Part shown: piece after piece, positions 31,642 to 34,684 of the stretch
Position numbering within the stretch: the first letter of the stretch is position 1
Layout of the letters: every line of letters begins with the position of its first letter
Origin: Chloroflexota bacterium
GTDB lineage: Bacteria; Chloroflexota; Anaerolineae; Aggregatilineales; J027
Direction: 5' to 3'
Assembly: GCA_022616515.1 (NCBI GenBank)
Contig: JAKEEQ010000244.1
Location: forward strand, 1-34,684
DNA length: 34,684 nucleotides
Position numbers and translations under genes: made by a program
Notes under the pieces: generated by a model
What the model was told of the DNA's origin: nothing
Databases searched by the model: none
The model's input: the letters and a program-made list of their open reading frames with translations, nothing else

Positions 31642-32841
31642 TTGAAAATTTTATTCTTGACCTCACAGTTTCCCTATCCACCGCACAGTGGAGGCGCTTT
31701 ACGAGCACATGGTCTCATCAGCGGTGCGATCAATCATGGTCATGAGGTGGTGCTGTTTAGTTTTGTGTCCGGTAAAGTGGCGGATAACCCGTTCTCCCAA
31801 CAATTAGACGAAGTCATACTGGCAAAACCCGATCTCTGGACGCGCCGCCGCCGTATTCTGAACTTAATCCTCTCGCGCCGGGCCGATATGCAGCGCCGTT
31901 TCTGGTCGGACAGCGCGTTGGACAAGATTCTGACGCGGCTGGCTAAGGGGGATATTGACATTGTTCACGCCGAAAGCCTCGAAATGGCAGCCTACCTGCC
32001 CGTCATCCACAAAACGCACCCCACCATTCCGTTGATTTATGGTTCGCTGAATGCTGAGGCCGATTTGCAGCGCTCTATGTATGCGACGGATCGCGAAAGC
32101 TGGCTCAGTGCGCGGGGTGTGGCTGGTTCGGTGTACTCGTTTATCCAGTGGCAACGTTTGTTGGAGTTTGAAGGGCTGATATGCCACATCGCCTCGCATG
32201 TGTTGGCGGTCAGCGACGAAGATAAACGGCTGCTGTCGAAACTGACCGACACACCCGTGACCGTTGTCAAAAACGGCATCTACGTGGAAAATTATCTGGA
32301 CATCGAACCCGATCAAAGTCTCGGCAAGAACGCGCTGGTTTTCACCGGGACAATGGATTACCGGCCTAATGTGGACGCGGTATGGTGGTTTGCCACTGAC
32401 ATCCTGCCCCACATCAGCAACGGGCATTTTTACATAGTCGGCAGAAGCCCTCATCCGCGCCTCGACAGCCTGCGTGACCGTCCCGACATCACCCTAACAG
32501 GCTATGTTGAGGAAACGCAGCCCTATTTTCGCGGCGCAACTGTCTATGTCGCGCCGCTGCGAATGGGCAGTGGAACACGTTTCAAGCTGATGCAGGCAAT
32601 GGCAAGCGGCGTCCCAATAGTCTCGACCATATTAGGAGCGATGGGGCTGGATGTGACAGACGGCGATCAGATGCTGCTGGCGGATGATGCTAAAGCCTTC
32701 GCCAATGCCGTCAATCGACTGTTATCTGACGTAGATTTGAGGCAACGATTGAACCAGCGCGGGCGTGATTATGTGCAGCAGCATTTCGACTGGTCGGTGA
32801 TTGTGCCGGAACTGCTGAAAGTATATGAAACGCTGGCCTAG
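31642..32841 (+). CDS. GT4-family glycosyltransferase
   Basis: A 399-residue GT-B fold glycosyltransferase. It begins KILFLTSQFPYPPHSGGALR, the acceptor-side glycine loop, and has TVVKNGIYVENY and ALVFTGTMDYRPNVDAVWWF at the domain junction. The donor site is YVAPLRMGSGTRFKLMQAMASGVPIVST, with E replaced by Q in the usual KxxEAMA motif. Such enzymes add sugars from nucleotide donors to glycolipids or surface polysaccharides. The start codon is TTG at 31642 with AGGA about 10 bases before. Its last codons overlap an ATG (32825) that once probably began the next glycosyltransferase gene; see the duplicated tail at 33812. Confidence 0.9.
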   Translation: MKILFLTSQFPYPPHSGGALRAHGLISGAINHGHEVVLFSFVSGKVADNPFSQQLDEVILAKPDLWTRRRRILNLILSRRADMQRRFWSDSALDKILTRLAKGDIDIVHAESLEMAAYLPVIHKTHPTIPLIYGSLNAEADLQRSMYATDRESWLSARGVAGSVYSFIQWQRLLEFEGLICHIASHVLAVSDEDKRLLSKLTDTPVTVVKNGIYVENYLDIEPDQSLGKNALVFTGTMDYRPNVDAVWWFATDILPHISNGHFYIVGRSPHPRLDSLRDRPDITLTGYVEETQPYFRGATVYVAPLRMGSGTRFKLMQAMASGVPIVSTILGAMGLDVTDGDQMLLADDAKAFANAVNRLLSDVDLRQRLNQRGRDYVQQHFDWSVIVPELLKVYETLA

Positions 32842-32874
32842 ATTCTGTTGATATTTCAGCGTAACTGGATCGCA

Positions 32875-32880
32875 TATAAT
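32875..32880 (+). promoter_or_regulatory. Candidate -10 box ahead of the toxin-antitoxin pair
   Basis: A consensus TATAAT lies 128 bases before the antitoxin start. No -35 box at the right distance is clear (TTGATA lies 21 bases upstream). Between it and the antitoxin is a short fragment of coding-like sequence. Confidence 0.35.
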
Positions 32881-33008
32881 ATATGTAAATGCTCGGGTAG
32901 AGAAAATCGGGATTGGTGAATCTTTGCGCCATTTCTGCGCGAATTGCAGCGGTTGGAACGGTTATTGGTCGACGACGGGCCAGATGATGATGAATGAGGA
33001 ACGGAACC

Positions 33009-33233
33009 ATGACAAACATCCCTGAATTATTTGCTGAAGTGGAACGATTACCCATAAGCACCAAATGGGAACTAGTCAGGTACTTATTGCGCTCATTGGA
33101 ACAAGCGCAAAGCGCCGAACCTCCTCGAAGCGACTGGCATCAATTCCTGAGTGAGACCTATGGGTCATTAAGGGACAGTCCCATAGAGCGTTGGTCGCAG
33201 GGTGACTATGAAGAGCGCGAGTCATTGGAATGA
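33009..33233 (+). CDS. Antitoxin of a type II toxin-antitoxin pair (VapB-like)
   Basis: A 74-residue acidic protein, MTNIPELFAEVERLPISTKW..., with a helical N-terminal half (LPISTKWELVRYLLRSLEQ). The C-terminal half is polar (ETYGSLRDSPIERWSQGDYEERESLE) and matches the type of tail that binds PIN-domain toxins. Its stop overlaps the toxin start as ATGA, the usual coupling of these pairs. GAGGA lies 8 bases before the ATG at 33009; an ATG at 32994 is an alternative. Antitoxins of this sort bind and inhibit the toxin and often repress their own promoter. Confidence 0.8.
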   Translation: MTNIPELFAEVERLPISTKWELVRYLLRSLEQAQSAEPPRSDWHQFLSETYGSLRDSPIERWSQGDYEERESLE

Positions 33234-33640
33234 AATATTTGTTAGATACCAATACCTGTATTCGCTATCTTAACGGACGTTCCCCTGAAGTCTTAAAGCG
33301 GCTGGACGAAACAGATGAAACCGATGTTTGTGTATGTAGTGTGGTCAAATTTGAACTGCGCTACGGTGCGTTACGTAGTCAGGCCAGGGCAAAGAACCTT
33401 GCCCAACAAGAAAAATTCTTAAATCGCTTTGTATCGCTGCCTTTTGATGAGACGGCCCAACTACAAGCCGCTCAAATTCGCGCTGATTTATCCAACGCAG
33501 GCACACCGATTGGCCCATATGATTTACTGATAGCGGCGATTGCTCTGGCTAACGACCTAATACTCGTTACCCATAACACCCGTGAGTTTAGCCGCGTGGC
33601 GGGACTTCAAATAGAAGATTGGGAAACACCCAATAAATAA
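33230..33640 (+). CDS. vapC: VapC-type PIN-domain ribonuclease toxin
   Basis: A 136-residue PIN-domain protein. The acidic active-site residues are visible: D6 (YLLDTNTC), E42 (VVKFELRYG), D98 (GPYDLLIAA) and the final THNTREF segment. VapC toxins cleave tRNA or rRNA with Mg2+ or Mn2+ and arrest growth when freed from the antitoxin. The start overlaps the antitoxin stop by four bases. The pair sits inside a glycosyltransferase cluster, between the intact GT4 gene and a duplicated copy of its tail, so it probably arrived by insertion or rearrangement. Confidence 0.92.
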   Translation: MKYLLDTNTCIRYLNGRSPEVLKRLDETDETDVCVCSVVKFELRYGALRSQARAKNLAQQEKFLNRFVSLPFDETAQLQAAQIRADLSNAGTPIGPYDLLIAAIALANDLILVTHNTREFSRVAGLQIEDWETPNK

Positions 33641-33743
33641 GAATTAGTGATTCGTTCCATCACATGTACAAATAGTTCGCGCAGAGTGACCATCTGGAAA
33701 AGATTATTCAGAAAAATTCCAACCGAGTCGGTTATGATAGCTT

Positions 33744-33899
33744 ATGAATCGCAAAAGATTGAGGACCGTGATCGGAACCACAAAACCACCCCCAACGCTG
33801 GCAGCGTTACGCCAGCGCGGGCGCGATTATGTGCGGCGGCATTTTGACTGGTCGGTGATTGTGTCGGAACTGCTGAACGTTTATGAAACGCTGGTATAG
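33744..33899 (+). pseudogene. Remnant of a GT4 glycosyltransferase tail
   Basis: A 51-codon open frame whose last 29 codons (RQRGRDYVRRHFDWSVIVSE...) copy the end of the GT4 protein (NQRGRDYVQQHFDWSVIVPE...). Bases 33812-33899 align without gaps to 32754-32841, with about 9 differences in 88. The first 22 codons have no match in the GT4 gene at the DNA level, although LAALRQRG still resembles a GT4 C-terminus. It is best read as the leftover 3' end of a second GT4 gene or of a duplication made when vapBC was inserted. Confidence 0.7.
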
Positions 33900-34684
33900 T
33901 CTGGGAGCCGTTGCGTTATTACTCTTCGCGGCAGGCATTCGCCTATCGGGGGCCGCTAAAGACACGCGCCTGCATCCCGACGAGGCGCTCTACTCTGATT
34001 TATCCCGCACTATGATGGTGGATGGCGACTTCAATCTCATCTATCGCACGACCGACAAAACGCCGCTCACCTTCTTTTTCACGGGTGGGAGTATTGCATT
34101 GTTGGGTGAAAACGAATTGGCGGTGCGGCTGCCGGGTGTTTTTTTCAGCCTGATTGGGCTGGCAGGATTATACGCCATCGGCAAACAACTGGCAGGAGAA
34201 CAGGCTGGCCTATTGGCGTTGGCCCTCGCGACCGTCTCCCCACTGGAAATTCGCTATGCCCCTTCGGCCTTTCAGGACATCCTCATGCTGGCAATGCTCA
34301 TCATTGCGCTGTGGCAGATTACCTTGCAGCGCTGGACAACCGTCGGATTTTTTTACGGCGTGGCGGTCATGATGAAGCCGACGGCGTTGTGGGTGCTTCC
34401 GGTCATTGTGATGATGGGTGGGTTGTACAGTCACCGCCGGATGGTGCGTTTTCTGCCCGGTTTTGCCGTTCCTATCATCGCCGTCATCCTGTGGGATTGG
34501 GGGCGACCGCAGTCGCTGTTTTCCACAGGCGCATCGAATAACAAGCCGGGGCGATTTGTGCGCAGCGATGAAGTCTGGCCCCGCTTTGAAATCTGGCTGG
34601 AGCACATTCGCGCCATTTTCCCGGCTGGGGATATCATGCTGGCGATTTTAATTATGGTGGTGATTTATGCCGTTTATCGCAATC
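33883..34684 (+). CDS. GT-C family membrane glycosyltransferase (ArnT/PMT-like), N-terminal part, runs off the window
   Basis: An open frame from the ATG at 33883 continues to the last base without a stop, giving at least 267 residues. It begins MKRWYSLGAVALLLFAAGIR (first membrane helix), then RLHPDEALYSDL with D33 and E34, the first-loop acidic pair typical of dolichyl/undecaprenyl-phosphate-sugar GT-C enzymes (GT39/GT83, RgtA-like). Several hydrophobic helices follow (VFFSLIGLAGLYAIG, ILMLAMLIIALWQI). These enzymes move sugars from lipid carriers to targets on the outer face of the membrane. The start lies inside the GT4 tail remnant, overlapping it by 17 bases, the same geometry as at the end of the intact GT4 gene. 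Confidence 0.85.
   Translation, partial: MKRWYSLGAVALLLFAAGIRLSGAAKDTRLHPDEALYSDLSRTMMVDGDFNLIYRTTDKTPLTFFFTGGSIALLGENELAVRLPGVFFSLIGLAGLYAIGKQLAGEQAGLLALALATVSPLEIRYAPSAFQDILMLAMLIIALWQITLQRWTTVGFFYGVAVMMKPTALWVLPVIVMMGGLYSHRRMVRFLPGFAVPIIAVILWDWGRPQSLFSTGASNNKPGRFVRSDEVWPRFEIWLEHIRAIFPAGDIMLAILIMVVIYAVYRN

Noticed and set aside
32920-32997. Short coding-like fragment ending LQRLERLLVDDGPDDDE before the antitoxin gene.
   Set aside because: It is closed by a stop at 32917 and has no start codon with a ribosome site. It may be the tail of a lost gene but is too short to name.

Overview
The window looks like a chromosomal segment of a Chloroflexota bacterium, probably Anaerolineae-like. That is inference from style, not from a marker gene. 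The signs are large kinase-ATPase-TPR fusion proteins, LysM lipoproteins and secreted proteins with low-complexity Thr/Pro/Ser linkers, a secreted C-terminal module of the NPGVRETLGWA type, moderate GC, and many small palindromic intergenic repeats. There is no rRNA, tRNA, CRISPR array, insertion sequence or phage gene that I can support.

Layout. (1) 1-4.5 kb: two tandem kinase-ATPase-TPR signalling proteins, the first cut by the window edge. (2) 4.5-8 kb: an ECF41-type sigma factor gene preceded by a perfect match to the ECF41 promoter consensus. It is translationally coupled to an NAD(P)-binding oxidoreductase and followed by a lipoprotein cytochrome c, a small membrane protein and a membrane-anchored dihaem cytochrome c. 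(3) 8-9.5 kb: an NmrA-like oxidoreductase and a MarR regulator, each preceded by a similar palindromic operator. (4) 9.5-13.3 kb: a repeat-rich gap, a PhyH-family dioxygenase, and two overlapping PQQ-type sugar dehydrogenase genes. The first has a strongly structured leader; the second is frameshifted after its signal peptide. (5) 13.3-17.4 kb: rsmH, a short promoter-terminator unit, a phosphoribosyltransferase, a 42-residue membrane protein gene on the minus strand, and a large secreted multidomain protein. (6) 17.5-20.2 kb, minus strand: an M23 peptidase (frameshifted), a glutaredoxin-like membrane protein and an M24 peptidase. (7) 20.2-22.5 kb, divergent: a membrane-fused spermidine synthase-like protein and a Lit/DUF1461 membrane protein. 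(8) 22.9-29.5 kb, minus strand: murJ, a LysM lipoprotein and a third kinase-ATPase-TPR protein. (9) 30-31.6 kb: a class II aldolase flanked by inverted 31-bp repeats, and an unknown protein. (10) 31.6-34.7 kb: a GT4 glycosyltransferase, a vapBC-type toxin-antitoxin pair, a duplicated remnant of the GT4 tail, and the start of a GT-C membrane glycosyltransferase that runs off the window.

How it fits together. Several units point to the cell surface and redox: the ECF41 operon with three cytochrome or membrane partners, periplasmic sugar dehydrogenases, a lipid II flippase with a LysM lipoprotein, a lipoprotein acyl-transfer candidate, and M23 and glycosyltransferase genes. The intergenic gaps hold at least four families of palindromic repeats. 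The most interesting is a roughly 105-115 nt element that folds as a closing stem with three hairpins. It occurs three times, and the stem sequences change while the pairing is kept.
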